Source: Chelydra serpentina (lineage: Eukaryota > Chordata > Testudines > Chelydridae). Taken from it: a stretch of 64,000 bases of DNA. Location: the NCBI GenBank assembly GCA_037349315.1, contig JBAIAC010000068.1, forward strand, positions 18,381,001 through 18,445,000, in the 5' to 3' direction. The translations under genes were made by a program, and so were the position numbers. Below the pieces are notes generated by a model, which was given only the letters and a program-made list of their open reading frames with translations, was not told the DNA's origin and ran no database searches. This document shows, one piece after another, positions 1-11,327 of the stretch (position 1 is the first letter of the stretch; each line of letters begins with the position of its first letter).

Positions 1-59
1 TTCAAATCATGATTTAAAGACTTCAAGTTACAGAGAATCCACCTTCTATACTTGTTTAA

Positions 60-412
60 ATCTGAAAATGACCTGTACCCCATGCTGTAGAGGAAGGTTA
101 AAAAAACCCAGGGTCTCTGCCAGGGGAGAATTCCTTCCCAACCCCAAATATGGCAATCAGTTAGATCCTGAGCATGTAGGCAAGACCCACCAGCCAAACA
201 GCTGGGAAAGAACTCTCTGTAGTAACTCAGTGCCCTCACCATCTAGTGTCCCATCACTCCATCATAGCCTCATTGGGATATTTGCTACTAGCAGTCACAG
301 ATTGGCTACATGCCATTGTAGGCAGTCTCATCATACCATCCCCTCCATAAACTTTTAAAGCTAAGTCAAGCCAGTTAGGTTTTTTGCTCCCACTGCTCCC
401 CATAAGGTGAAG
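60..412 (-). mobile_element. CR1-clade non-LTR retrotransposon, 3' part
   Basis: The plus strand reads as the antisense of a non-LTR element tail: short A/C-rich phrases such as ccatcccctccataaact and ccagttaggttttttgc. I recognise this as an interspersed turtle/archosaur repeat. No long ORF survives. The flank at 412-630 shows nothing I can name. The family assignment rests on remembered repeat style. Confidence 0.5.
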
Positions 413-633
413 TCATAGCATCACAGGAGAGCTTGCTGGTTAGTAATTCTAAGCTATAGGCCTCCTATCAAGTAAAGTTTACAACCAAACAAATTCAGCC
501 TCTTTGATTCATTACTCTTTGCTGTTGACACTTGGTGTCCTGCCTCTTCCACTCATTAGTTCATGCCACAACGAAAGAGACTGGGAACAGGTGAAATCAG
601 ATGTTCAAACCTCTTAAAAAGGACATAGTATCT

Positions 634-2175
634 CTATTCTGCCTGTTTAGCCATAGGCAGGAGGGAAGAAGGGGTCGGCCAAAGTTTTTTAACTTGTTCC
701 AGAATTGCTTCATTAATTGGAATTGCCACTCTGGAGGGCTCCGCAGATACTAATATGTTCACTAGCTTGTGATATTTTTCACGGACCCCTTCCACTTGAC
801 TGTCTAAAACCGAGGCCACCCTTTTAAGTAGTCCTTAGTGAGCCTTGTAATTCTCTGGTTGTGAAGAATCACTCACCATCTCTACAGCCTCATTGGGTGG
901 TGAGAAAGATGACGCACCATCGGTACACAGTGCAATGCTGAGGGAATGGCTCTTGCAGTGGAGGTGCTGTCTGAGCAATTTCCAGTTGCTCAGTACTGCT
1001 CCTGGTACCGGGCACCAGAAACCACGGTCTGTGGGGCTGATGATCTCTGTGCACCCTTGAGGAAGTCAATTCAGACAGGTGAGGAGAGGTCTTAACAGGG
1101 GGAGGGACACCCCACCTTCCAGAATGGCCACTGACCAAGGTAGGTGCCATGGTTATGGAGGCCATTGCCCTTTGCGATGTGCCCACTGCTGGGACTGATG
1201 TGACATCCATGGACCTTAAGGCTCTTATGGAAAGTCAACTTCCTGCCTGGTATGGGACACAAAAGACCCCACTTCCAAATCTGACTCTGAGTCCTGCACA
1301 GGTTCTGGAGTTGACAAATCTTCCCCCTTTGTAGTAGAGGAACACTCTGGGGAATGCTTCTCCTCAGTGTCCCTCTCAGAATTCTTGCTTCTAGCTGGCC
1401 TCAGTACCAAAGGTCTTGCTGTACGAGGTACTGTGTCCTTGGAAGATCAGTCTCTTCTTCAGTTCCAGAGACACAGAATGTAGTGCTGAAGACATCTCAG
1501 GAGGCGCAGTGTGTACCGATGGTGCTGTGCTCGGCGTCTGACGGCTCCGGTGAATGGCGAAGTGCTGCTTTCATAAGGAGACACTTAGGTCTTGCTGCTC
1601 TATCTTTTTTAGAGCAAGGTTTAAACCCTTTACAAATGTGACACTTGTCACTGATGTGGGACTCCTCCAAACATTTTAGGCAGCTGGGGTGTGGGTCACT
1701 GACCAGCATCAGTCTGGCTTACAACGGGCAGGATTTGAATGACAGAGAACAAGGCATGGCTCTAGCCCCAGTCCTGGGCCTGAGAATCAAATTTGGTCCA
1801 AAAGGACCTAAAAACTGAAACTTAAGACTAGCATGAACTATACACTATATCTAACTAACTACTAAATGAGAAACAGACTATATACAAAGAGTGAGGGAAG
1901 CAAACTTGTGATAGCAAGACCAGAAGCACTCCAACAACTGTCACTGGTGGTAAGAAGGAATTGAGGAGGATTGGGGGTGGCTTCACATTCTTACACAACA
2001 TGCCGTGGCACACGGCAACAGAAGGCGCTCACGCCACTCTGATGGGTACTGCTGAGGGGAAAAGTTTTCCGACAACTGTGCATGAGGCATGGACACACCT
2101 ACAGTGGAATGGACATGTGCAATCACTCGAAAAACTGAGACAGGATAAAGATGTCAGCATGAGTTTCAAATGGCT
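634..2175 (-). mobile_element. DIRS-type retrotransposon fragment (5' part, gag region)
   Basis: On the minus strand, 1709-1497 encodes a cysteine-bearing segment (PSCLKCLEESH, then CHICKGFKPCSKKDR). Its layout is the same as the segment at about 34880-34640 in the better-preserved DIRS element. The 819-634 segment (INEAILEQVKKLWPTP) also looks like the gag/early-pol text of such elements. The right edge (2098-2135) has a terminal phrase, cagtggaatggacatgtg, resembling the ends of the other DIRS copies. Stops and frameshifts are frequent. The left end is truncated, so this is an old partial copy. Confidence 0.6.
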
Positions 2176-2300
2176 AAGTAGCAACTATTGAATTTCATAT
2201 TGCATTTAAATTAAAATTTTCTTCTTACATTTCCACAAAACTAGCCAACTTTGAGAACTTCTTGGAAACCCATGTCAATCATTCAAAATTTCACTTTTAC

Positions 2301-2408
2301 CTTGTCATCTAAATCATCATCACTTTCATCAATTTCTTCCTGTCGAAGGTTCCACTCATATTCTACATGTACGTGTGGATTTAGCTTCCCTGCCTTGGCT
2401 TGGGAAAG
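2301..2408 (-). CDS. ASAP1: ASAP1 exon: acidic segment after ankyrin repeats
   Basis: This 108-nt, 36-codon exon is phase 0 at both ends. The acceptor is tttgcttttcag and the donor gtaaaagt. The peptide begins LSQAKAGKLNPHVHVEYEW and ends EEIDESDDDLDDK, the acidic stretch that precedes the proline-rich SH3-ligand region. No further exon is visible in 1-2300, so the proline-rich tail lies outside the window. Confidence 0.95.
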
Positions 2409-2906
2409 CTGAAAAGCAAAAATGTAACAGTATCAAAATGCTTATTGTTTCGTCAATCTCTACTTCCTATTCCAAAAAGTGTGCAGTAAGATTTTTTTTT
2501 TTAATATTAAAGAGCTTGAACAAATGGCAAAAACCACTCTGTCTTAGTTTTGAACCCTTCTCCCTTCCCCAAAATTAAAATCACAAATCCCTAGAAACAA
2601 AAACATCCACATAAACATTTAAATAAAATTTTCTTTAAAGCACTTATTAACCCATGGGAGTTGTCATATTTGACTTAAACATGCTAATACTTTTAACACA
2701 ATGGAATGTCTGTATAAAGCAGCATACATCTGGAGAGTTCCTCTAAAAAACAATTTGCCCTTTTCTGCACAGCTTTTCAGGCCGAACTATTAGGGAATGT
2801 TATTTTTGTGTGCGCCATTTCTGGTGTCATCTATGGAAGAGTGGAAAGAAAGGTGCAAAGTAAACTTGCAAACTGATACTTTCCTGTCTATGTACTTAGA
2901 TGACCC

Positions 2907-4079
2907 TGTGACGCTGTTCCCCATAAAACTTTATGGGGAGATGCTTATAAATGTATATATGTAACTAGAATATGTTTTATGCTACATGTGCCATGTAACA
3001 TATCTCTGTGAAAGTTATGACCTACTGAATTTATTCCTCCTGTTTGTATGCATGTATCATTGTTGTAGTTGAAGTTATGAATATCGGTTGTATTTCTTGA
3101 GAAAGGAATGTGCAGGTTAAGTGCCCAATCAAGAAGCACTTAACAGACAATAGAACTTGCAGTCACCAATCCACATTTGAACTTTGCCAGGAATGTGGCT
3201 GGTCTGGAACTGAGTTGTGCATGTGACTGGACCATGTGACCCCAACTCCATTTGGTAACTGGATGCTACACAGGGAGAGGGAGGGGTGTCCACCCAGAGG
3301 AAAAAATCTATTTAAACCCCGAGGAAACCCCTCCATTTTGTCTTGAGCTGGCTAAAGGAAGAAGCTCTCCACCCCCCAAGGAGACCTGAAAGAGACTGAA
3401 CAGAGGACAAAGACGTTAGGGGGGTGAGTGATTGCTGGACCCAGTGAGGGGTTTATCTGTACACAGGGTGATTAGACATAGAACTGCGTGTTCTCTTTTG
3501 TACTAACCCACGAAAGCTTATGCTGAAATAAATTTGTTAGTCTCTAAGGTGCTACAAGTTTTTCTTTCTTATTTTCATTTTGCTGACACAGACTAACACG
3601 GCTACTACACTGAAACCTATCACTTTGTTCTGTTTGTCACTGATTGAACTCACTTAAATGCTATTTTCTGTACTTATTAAAATCACTTTTTACTTATTAA
3701 GTTTCCTTGAGTATGAGTTAGTGCAAAGGGAGAGCGAACAGGTGTGCATACTTTCTATCTGTGAAATAGAAGGCGAACTGTTTATGAGTTTACCCTGTAT
3801 AAGCTTTATACAGGGTAAAACGGATTTATTAAGGGTTTGAACCTCCTTGGAGTTGAGCAGCTGGGTGTCAAAGGCAAGAGCGCTTCCAGGGGCCTTACAG
3901 TGGTGAGTGGACTTGGTTCGGACCTGGGTCTGTGTTTGCAGCAGATCAGTGGAATCTGGCTCAAAACAGACAGGATTCGGGAGTCCCAAGCTGGAAAAGG
4001 CCTGGAAGCAGGGGCAGAAGTAGCCTTGGCACACCAGGTGGCAGCACCAAGCAGGTCTCTGTGGCCCCAACCCGTCACA
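2907..4079 (+). mobile_element. Solo LTR with 5-bp target duplication (copy 1)
   Basis: The element starts TGTGACG and ends CGTCACA, so it has TG...CA ends within a 7-bp inverted repeat. It is bounded by direct repeats GACCC at 2902-2906 and 4080-4084. A TATTTAA box lies near 3309. The ORFs inside are by-products. The same sequence recurs at 40556-41439 and, inverted, at 46004-46179. Without a 113-bp internal insertion it is about 1.06 kb. Length, ends and 5-bp duplication fit an LTR of an ERV- or Gypsy-like element. No internal coding part is left next to it. Confidence 0.8.
3507..3619 (+). repeat. Short interspersed repeat 3' module inside LTR copy 1
   Basis: This insert reads cacgaaagcttatgctg, then ttagtctctaaggtgc, then cagactaacacggctac. 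The same module occurs at about 30575-30679 and, in the other orientation, near 28613-28680. It is absent from the matching point of LTR copy 2 (about 40975), so it came after that LTR family spread. Confidence 0.65.
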
Positions 4080-4891
4080 GACCCCCATTACCGTTGTATT
4101 GGAGCACCTTTTAAGATCAATATGAAGCTATCAGTTCCCCCCATGCTGCCTCCTACACATGGAATGTCCTCCAAACGCCAGCTGGCAAGTCTACATGATT
4201 CATTTAAACCCCACTCAGAGACCCATATCTTCTGTGCTGACCTTCAAAAAGGAGTTTATTGAAATTATGGGGGAGAATAATAAAACCTCTTATCTACTGC
4301 CTCATACTTCCCACTGTGTGTGTGTTCTTTCACTTATTTCATATTGTAAGCTCTTTGGCGTTCAGGCTGTCTTGCATCATACAACACCAAACACAATGTC
4401 AGACCCAAACAACAGAAATAATAATTTGCATATTTACAAAGCACTGCACAGGGGTTAGGACATCTCACTTAATTTAACTTAATGGAAATTGTGTAGTCAA
4501 GGCTCCAAGTTACCCACAGAAAGTTTACCCATCGATTTATCTTCATCAGCACAAATACTTTGACACCATAACTTTTTACTTCCTTTATAGTTTACATAGA
4601 TATTAAGTGTTGCCATTTTCTTTCAATTGTGAACTTAGTCCCACTGTCACTTTTCAAAGAAATAGAGAATTTTTTTTCTCCCCCAATATGGAAAAATATA
4701 AAATGAAATGATCAGTCTTATTTTTAATTAACCATGACAGTGAGTAGATATTTGCAGGATTTCAATTACAATAATAAGCAAATGTAGTGCTGTCAAACTG
4801 CCCCATGTCAACAGGTTAGGATACCTGATGATTTATTGCTAAGATTTTCATAAAAGGTGCATTTATAACTACACAAAACCATTGTATACAC
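4080..4891. other. Intronic stretch, no feature recognised
   Basis: This is AT-rich intron with a short MIR-like phrase near 4420-4460. I see no coding potential or clear repeat. Confidence 0.5.
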
Positions 4892-5202
4892 CAGGGGTCG
4901 GCAATCTTTCAGAAGTGGCATGCTGAGTCTTCATTTATTCACTCTAATTTAAGGTTTCCCGTGCCAGTAATACATTTAAACATTTTTAGAAGGTGTCTTT
5001 CTATAAGCCTTTAATATATAACTAAACTATTGTTATATGTGAAGTAAATACGTTTTTTAAAATGTTTAAGAAGCTTCACATAAAATTAAATTAAAATGGA
5101 AAGCCCCCCAGACCAGTGGCCTGGATCCAGGTAGTGTGAGTGCTACTGAAAATCAGCTCGCGTGCCGCCTTTGGCACCCATGCCATAGGTTGCCTACCCC
5201 TG
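4892..5202. mobile_element. hAT-type MITE with exact 8-bp target duplication
   Basis: The terminal inverted repeats are CAGGGGTCGGCAA at the left and the complement of TTGCCTACCCCTG at the right. Perfect 8-bp direct repeats, gtatacac, lie at 4884-4891 and 5203-5210. It is 311 bp with no ORF. The ends and duplication length are those of hAT superfamily transposons, and it would have needed a transposase in trans. Confidence 0.9.
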
Positions 5203-5317
5203 GTATACACAGTCAAAAAGTTAGCAACCAGTCCTCATAATGCTGTTGTGCAGTAGCTCTTCTTTTAATGAATGGTGTGTCTGCAGCACTAGAAAGACCA
5301 CTAAGAGTAACAGAAAT

Positions 5318-5559
5318 GGTAGTATCTACCAGATGACTCAGGCTCACTGAGCTCAGGTTAAGGGGCTGTTTAATTGCAGTATACACATTTGGGCTCAGGC
5401 TGCAGTTTGAACTCTGGTATCCTTTCACGTCGCAGGTCCTATAACCCAGGCTCCAGCCCAAGCCCAAACACGTACACTGCAATTAAACAGTTCCTTAGCT
5501 CAGGCCCCAAGAGCCTGAGTCAGCTGGCACAGGTTTTGAATGGCAGTGTAGACATATCC
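5318..5559. mobile_element. Foldback MITE
   Basis: Two arms pair: 5360-5402 (ctgtttaattgcagtatacac...) with 5448-5494 (gtacactgcaattaaacag), and further out gactcaggctc with its complement near 5520. The right end gtgtagacatatcc matches the 'ggtatgtctaca' ends of the elements at 15450 and 63178. The left outer edge is not clear. Two apparent ORFs, one on each strand, are only these arms. Confidence 0.65.
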
Positions 5560-6665
5560 TTAGAGGCCAGAAACATTCCAGACATTTTCGTTCAAAAGCA
5601 AGAAAGAAAAATTACTTACAGGTTATTTTGCTTCTCTGAAAATGTCACCTTGCAGAATTCTCATTATTGGGTTTTTGGTCCAGTGGGAAATTCCCCAAGC
5701 TCTAACATTTCTGGCCCTCTCAGACACCAGTAGGTCTACTCAATGGCACTGCCCAATCAGAGCTCCCCTTAGGTGCCCCTGTAACATTCTGACTTAATTT
5801 AGCAAAGGAGCTCCCCTACAGGAGATATCTAAGAGTTTTAACCATCACAGCTCCAGCTTACTGCTGTAACCCACATTGGATGCTAGTTATCCTTACTTCC
5901 ACTCACCGCCCATTAGTTTTTTTGTTCTTTAGGAGCACAATATTGACTGAGTTGTTTCCATTTATCTTTCCAGGATTTCTGAAGATGGAGATGTCTAATT
6001 ATCCATCAACAAATACGTTCTGTGCTCCTGGCAGCAAATCTGAGGGGAGACCCAGACCTGACAAGTCTTGATATGTGCACCATCATTTTACTGGCCTGAT
6101 TTGAGGTCCTGGCAAAGAGGCCAACGGGGAGAACATGTGTCCCACAAGATACAGTGAGGTGCAGCCAAGATGTCTCAGACTGGGGAAGAGACCAGAACTG
6201 AGAAAGATGCACAGCTCCTAAACTGGATCTATAAAAGTAAGAGCTGTAGCTGTGCAGGTTAAAATAGCTAAAATATTTCTTGTAGAAAGAAAGCTTCTTC
6301 ACTGTCCAGTCATAAAGAAGCTGGCTAGAATGTTCTGAGGGTGAAGCATACCCAGTAGGGCAGAACCCTCAAGCTAAGCTACAGAAGACCCATAGAATAA
6401 AAAAAAAAACCCCACACACAAAAACAAATACAATACAAATACAAAAACCAAAAACAGACAAAAACTTTAAAGCAAGGTAGTTTCCAGCCTGGAGACATGA
6501 AATCCAGGAGTGAGACTCCTGCATAGACAGTATTTTTAGAAAAAGAAACTTCTCTTTAATTTGTGACACTATTTCATTTTAAATATTTTAATAATTTCTG
6601 ATTTATCTTAATTCTGCCAGTGTTTTGAGATATTGGGTGCTTAAAAAACAAAGTATTTTTCTTAC
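5560..6665. other. Intronic stretch, A-rich patch only
   Basis: No gene or repeat is recognised apart from an A/C-rich low-complexity run at about 6399-6460. Confidence 0.5.
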
Positions 6666-6733
6666 CAGTTCTTCACACTGAGTAGCTTTCAGTCTCTTTG
6701 CTATGTCCAGAGCTGTCTCTCCGGCTTGGTTTA
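6666..6733 (-). CDS. ASAP1: ASAP1 exon: last ankyrin repeat
   Basis: This 68-nt exon is phase 1 in and phase 0 out. The acceptor is ttattttatag and the donor gtaagaaa. The peptide is VNQAGETALDIAKRLK followed by ATQCEEL. GETALDIAKRL is the final ankyrin unit. Confidence 0.95.
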
Positions 6734-7037
6734 CTATAAAATAAGTTAAAAAGCTGAATAATTTTATATATACATTATGCTGTAAAATCTCTCTGGAACC
6801 ATACATTAACTTGCAATTCTTCGAAAGAAAATATTTGAAAAAAAATATTTAAAGCCTATTTCCTAGCTGAATTCCTTTGTGTCTTCTTGGTAGGGCATTT
6901 AGGTCATAGATACGTGCTTAACACAATTTTCATTTTTGCTTGGTATATCAGTTTTTACACACTGGTATACAAATAAAACTGGTTAAACTCATATTTTAGG
7001 AACAAAAATTTCAAGTATCAAATATTAGCGAGCTTAC

Positions 7038-7153
7038 CTATATCAATAGCCGGTTTGCCTCTCAAAAGCAATTTCAAACATTCAGGTTTATTATATATAC
7101 TGCAGTAGTGTAGAACTGTATTCCCCAATGCAGTTTGTTTATCCAGGTTTCCA
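7038..7153 (-). CDS. ASAP1: ASAP1 exon: ankyrin repeat
   Basis: This 116-nt exon starts by finishing a Ser codon and ends with one base of a Val codon. The acceptor is ctttgtttag and the donor gtaagctc. The peptide is GNLDKQTALGNTVLHYC, then SIYNKPECLKLLLRGKP. GNTVLHYC and LKLLL are the two ankyrin helices. The next exon follows after only 304 bp, the shortest intron here. Confidence 0.96.
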
Positions 7154-7577
7154 CTAAACAAAGTAAAGAAAAAGATGAGAAAAAAAAGTCATATGCATGT
7201 TCAGCCCAAAATTTGTCATGTTATTATGGGCAACATACATGACAACATACATAACTTCTGCAAAGCAAAAGTGTATTTTAACAAATAACTCCCCTTTCCT
7301 GTCTAACAGTAACTCTTGTTCTGCGGCTGCACTGCTTTCAGTGAAATATATTGTAGGAGTTGTGTGCCTAGGAACGTGGCTCTGGAACCTTTTTTGAACA
7401 GTAGCTGAAAGTTATAGGGTATGCATGTTTTCTCTGAGCCGACATTCCAAAGCCCAAGGGTATGTGCCCCGCTCCTTATACAGGTACCTTAAGTTCCTCT
7501 CTATTCGCCAACTCCTCTTTCTCAGTGATGTTAAACTATCAAATCTAACTTTGTATCTTAACAAGTACTTTATATTT

Positions 7578-8231
7578 AGGGCTCTACCAAATTCACGGCT
7601 GTGAAAAACACATCATGGACCGTGAAAACTGATCTCTCCCATGAAATCTGGCACCCAGCTGAGTGTTCCTACCCTACGCAGGGCTCCAGCTGTTAGTCCC
7701 AGCCAGGCATGGGGAGGGATGAGATTTCCTCTTCCCCTGCAGGGGCCACTCCTGAGGTGGGTCACACCCACCTCCAGAAACCTCCCACAACTGCAGGAAG
7801 CTCCGCAGTTCCAGCTGTCACCTCCCCCCAGTGTAGGGAGAGGCTGCGGCTCCTCGATATGTCACCTGCCCCGCTGGAGTAGGAGACTGCTGGGAAAACT
7901 GGACATATGGTAACCCACCTGCAACCCTCACTTCTGCACTGCTGCTGCTGGTGGTGCTGGCTTTAGAGCTGGCACCTGGCCAGCAGCCTTGTCTGGCTGC
8001 CCAGCTCTGAAGGCAGCAAGGCAGAAGTAAGGGTGATAATCCCACAACCGCCCTACAATAGTCTTGTGACTCCCACCCCCACCCTGACAGCCTTTTGGGT
8101 CAGGACTCCCAGGGTTACAACACCATGAAAATTTCATATGTAAACATCTGAAAAAGTGAAATTTTGACTAATTAAAAAAAAACCTGGCCATGAAATTGAC
8201 CAAAATGGACTGTGAATTTGGTAGGGCCCTA
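7578..8231. mobile_element. hAT-type non-autonomous element with 8-bp duplication
   Basis: The ends are TAGGGCTCTACCAAATTCAC and the complement of GTGAATTTGGTAGGGCCCTA, about 22 bp with one mismatch near the tip. The flanks are perfect direct repeats tttatatt at 7570-7577 and 8232-8239. The 654-bp interior has no credible ORF and includes a GC-rich core at 7700-8100. Confidence 0.88.
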
Positions 8232-8239
8232 TTTATATT

Positions 8240-9125
8240 GTTAGATTTAGTTTAGGTTGGAAAGTCACAGCATTTCGTTTTTTTTTCTTTTTGACCATTC
8301 CATTCCATTTTTGGTAGTTTTGTCTCACCTTGCACCTTGCCCAAAGAGGTGATCTTGTTTTAAAACAAGGTTTGACATATGCCCCTCTTTTCCTGTGATC
8401 TTCCCACATATTTTTATCTGAGAGTGTTAAGCCTGATGGTGGCATACCTCTCCCTTAGTGGGACTCTGTGGAGTCAATGTCAAAAAGAGAAAATCTTCAT
8501 TGATGCAATGTAAAGCCACTAAAGATTTTACAGGTCAGGAGACTTTTCTTCTTTTTTTTTTAATTTGGCTCCCTTGTGCATAGGTTGTATTTTTTATTAC
8601 TGTCTGCTCCATACAGTGACTAGAATAGAATCCTCATCTCAAGCTGAGAGACCTGCTCGTCAGCCTCTGGGCTGCAACCGTCTTTATTACTGCTGTGTCT
8701 AGCTTCATGGAGAATCTAATGTGTGGGCAGACCAACCATATCCTTGCAACTATCCCTGCCTGCATATTGGGGTGAATGGGATTTCAATAACACCCAAAAG
8801 GTGCAGACAGCCAGGGCAGCTGGGCCCACCATATAACCAGAAAAGAAGCAGCAGAGAGGCTTCCAACTTCCTTATCGGAAGGGGTAAGAAAACCAATCCC
8901 CATCCTCATGTGTCTTAGAGGTAGCAGGAAGATTAAGCAGGAGTCACCAATGACCAGACCTCTTTCAGAGACTCTCCTCTTCTTTTGCTGGAAGCCCTTG
9001 CCTGAAAACAGGGACTTGGAATGAAATTGTCCAATGATACTGTGTCAGTAGCATGACAGGATAATACTCTTCACCATTTCTGGAAGTTTGAGTTTTAACG
9101 TGTATATTTATGAAAATCAAAGAAC
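8240..9125. other. Intronic stretch, no feature recognised
   Basis: No ORF or repeat is recognised. It contains only T-rich runs near 8280 and 8550. Confidence 0.45.
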
Positions 9126-9130
9126 AGTCT

Positions 9131-9413
9131 CAGGGCAGATCTACACTACTGCTTAAGTCGATCTAACTTATGTCGCTCCCACCCCACCTCTCACCCCGAG
9201 CAACGTAAGTTTCGCACTGTGCACACCAGCACTATATTGGCGGGAGACGCCCTCCCGCCGACATAGCTTCGTCTTCTCACTGAGGTGGAGTAATTATGAC
9301 GATGGGAGAGCAGTCTTCTGTCAACATAGCGCATCTTCACCAGACGCACTACGGCGGCGCAGCTGCACTGATGCAGCTACGCCGATGTAGAGCTATAGTG
9401 TAGACTCGCCCTC
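9131..9413. mobile_element. MITE with GC-rich core
   Basis: The ends are imperfect inverted repeats, AGGGCAGATCTACACTA at the left and the complement of TAGTGTAGACTCGCCCT at the right. The core is CpG-rich (gccgacatagcttcgtc, ctacgccgatgtagagc). I could not define a target duplication. There is no ORF. Confidence 0.7.
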
Positions 9414-9679
9414 AGAAAATTATAAATGATTAGAAGACAAATATATAAGGTGGCTGACCAGTGTTGTTCATACCAAAGAACCAGTGGCTGGCTCTTTTTG
9501 TTGGAGAAGTGCACTCCAATGTTGAGTTGAACATGACAAAGAGTGACAACTGACAAAAAAAAAATCTGACTATGTAGATGAGAACATTGACATAAAAGAT
9601 CAAGTGAAGATTTCATAACTAAGCGGAATCACTTTAACTAATCACTGTGGAAAGAATCAAACCATCTGCAAAAACCAAT

Positions 9680-9945
9680 AATAATAAATTGCACTTTTAA
9701 AGCATTTTCCAATTGATGGTCTCAAAGGGCTTTGCAAACATTAATAAATTAACTCTTAAAACACTTCTGCAAATGTAGGCATCAAGGCAAGTAACATTTA
9801 TTCCATTTGACAGATGAGAGAAGAGAAGGGTCAGAAAGGTTGAGTGATTTGCTCAGGGACACAAGTCAATGAGAGATCTAGAAATGGAACCCATTTCTGA
9901 CTTCAAGTCCTGTACTTTAACCACAAGACTCAGTTTCCTCTCTTA
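9680..9945 (+). repeat. MIR-type SINE relic
   Basis: Phrases such as ccatttgacagatgagag, gttgagtgatttgctcag, gggacacaagtcaatgag and the closing 'ctttaaccacaagac' match the amniote MIR/CORE-SINE consensus as I remember it. It is diverged and old. Confidence 0.75.
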
Positions 9946-10407
9946 TATAGACTATATAAAGTGTGAAGTAACTACGTGAGTTACTGGAAAGCGGAAGAGA
10001 AAACATGTATAATTCAGACTGTGTTCTGAAGGTTAACAGGAAATATCAGCTGTGTTAGAAAAAACAGGCTGTGATGAGCCTACTGATCATCTTCTAGCCC
10101 TTAATTACTGCTACTGTGCTAAAACCCACAATTTGACAAGACAGCAGCAGCTCTTTGTTTTCTTCACTCAACAGGAAATCATTAAAAGTGACATAGGATC
10201 TATTTAGTCAGCTCATTGCACACACTGGAAATCTCATATCAGAAATAATCATGCTGCATTGTATATGAACTGATTTTATTTCCTTTAGAGTGTGCATTTT
10301 CACTAAGTTTTTCTTGCCCTGTCACCACATCCTCTCTACACCATAAAATATGTCAACAACCCATTGATAGGTTGAGAACTTGCTATGTAACACTGCTACA
10401 CCATCTA

Positions 10408-10703
10408 CAGTAGAACCTCAGAGTTACGAACACCAGAGTTACAAACTGATCAGTCAACCACACACCTCATTTGGAACAAGAAGTACATAATCTAGCAGCA
10501 GAGACAAAAAAACCCTGTTTCTGTGTTTGTTTCGTTTAAATTAAGATGGTTAAAAGCAGCATTTTTCTTCTGAATAGTAAAGTTTCAAAGCTGTATTAAG
10601 TAAATGTTCAGTTATAAACTTTTGAAAGAACAACCATAACATTTTGTTCAGAGTTACGACCAATCGCCATTCTTGCGGTGTTCGTAACTTTGAGATTCTA
10701 CCC
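10408..10703. mobile_element. Tigger-like (Tc1/mariner-pogo) MITE
   Basis: The left end, CAGTAGAACCTCAGAGTTAC, pairs with the complement of the right end, GTAACTTTGAGATTCTACC. TA dinucleotides flank it at 10406-10407 and 10704-10705. It is 296 bp without an ORF. CAGTAGAACCTC ends and TA duplications are typical of Tigger-derived elements. Confidence 0.8.
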
Positions 10704-11241
10704 TATTGCATTTTCATAGTTTTAAACCTACTGTTTATTAAAATGTCCATCTTTTCCTAGGTTACTTTTATTCTTTTACTTCTCATTTTCTGAGAGAAAA
10801 AATGTCTATACCTTTGTTTTCACTGTTTTGCTTTCATTGAATTATTCTATCCCTAATTTTGGAAGCTTTCTTGACATCTTTTTTCCGCATTATCTATTTG
10901 CATTGATTTTCCTTTGTCATAAAAGTTCCCTCAGTGTTTTCTCCTTTTTTCCCTATTCTATCATATAGTGTCTCTTTTCCTACATAGTTCATGTACCGAA
11001 TGTTCATGTTTTTATTCTTTTTCCCTTTTTTATTGCTTTACAACACAAAGGTCAACTCATGTTAGGAATTCTATTCAGATGCAACATCAAACGTATACTA
11101 ACTAGTATGAAAACATATACTAACTAGTATGATCATTAATAAAAACAAACACCATACAAAGCAATGTAAATGATGACAATGATTTTGAATTGGTACATTT
11201 GTCATTAAAGTTATTCTAGTTAATAAGTGAGCAATCCATAC

Positions 11242-11327
11242 CTGTTTTGTACAAGGAAGTCAACCAGATGAAGAGAGGTTTGGTCAGCAGTCCGGACTGC
11301 TAAATGAAGTGCTGTTTCACCTGGCTC
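11242..11327 (-). CDS. ASAP1: ASAP1 exon: ankyrin repeat
   Basis: This exon has 86 nt: 28 codons and the first two bases of a Ser codon. The acceptor is atgtgtttag and the donor gtatgg. The peptide is EPGETALHLAVRTADQT, then SLHLVDFLVQN. GETALHLAV is the standard ankyrin consensus hairpin and helix. The second residue is Pro where I recall Leu in mammals, a plausible lineage change in the loop. Confidence 0.96.

Noticed and set aside
3837..4262. 141-codon ORF repeated almost exactly at 41197-41586
   Set aside because: Both lie in copies of the same LTR; the shared text reflects the repeat, not a gene family.
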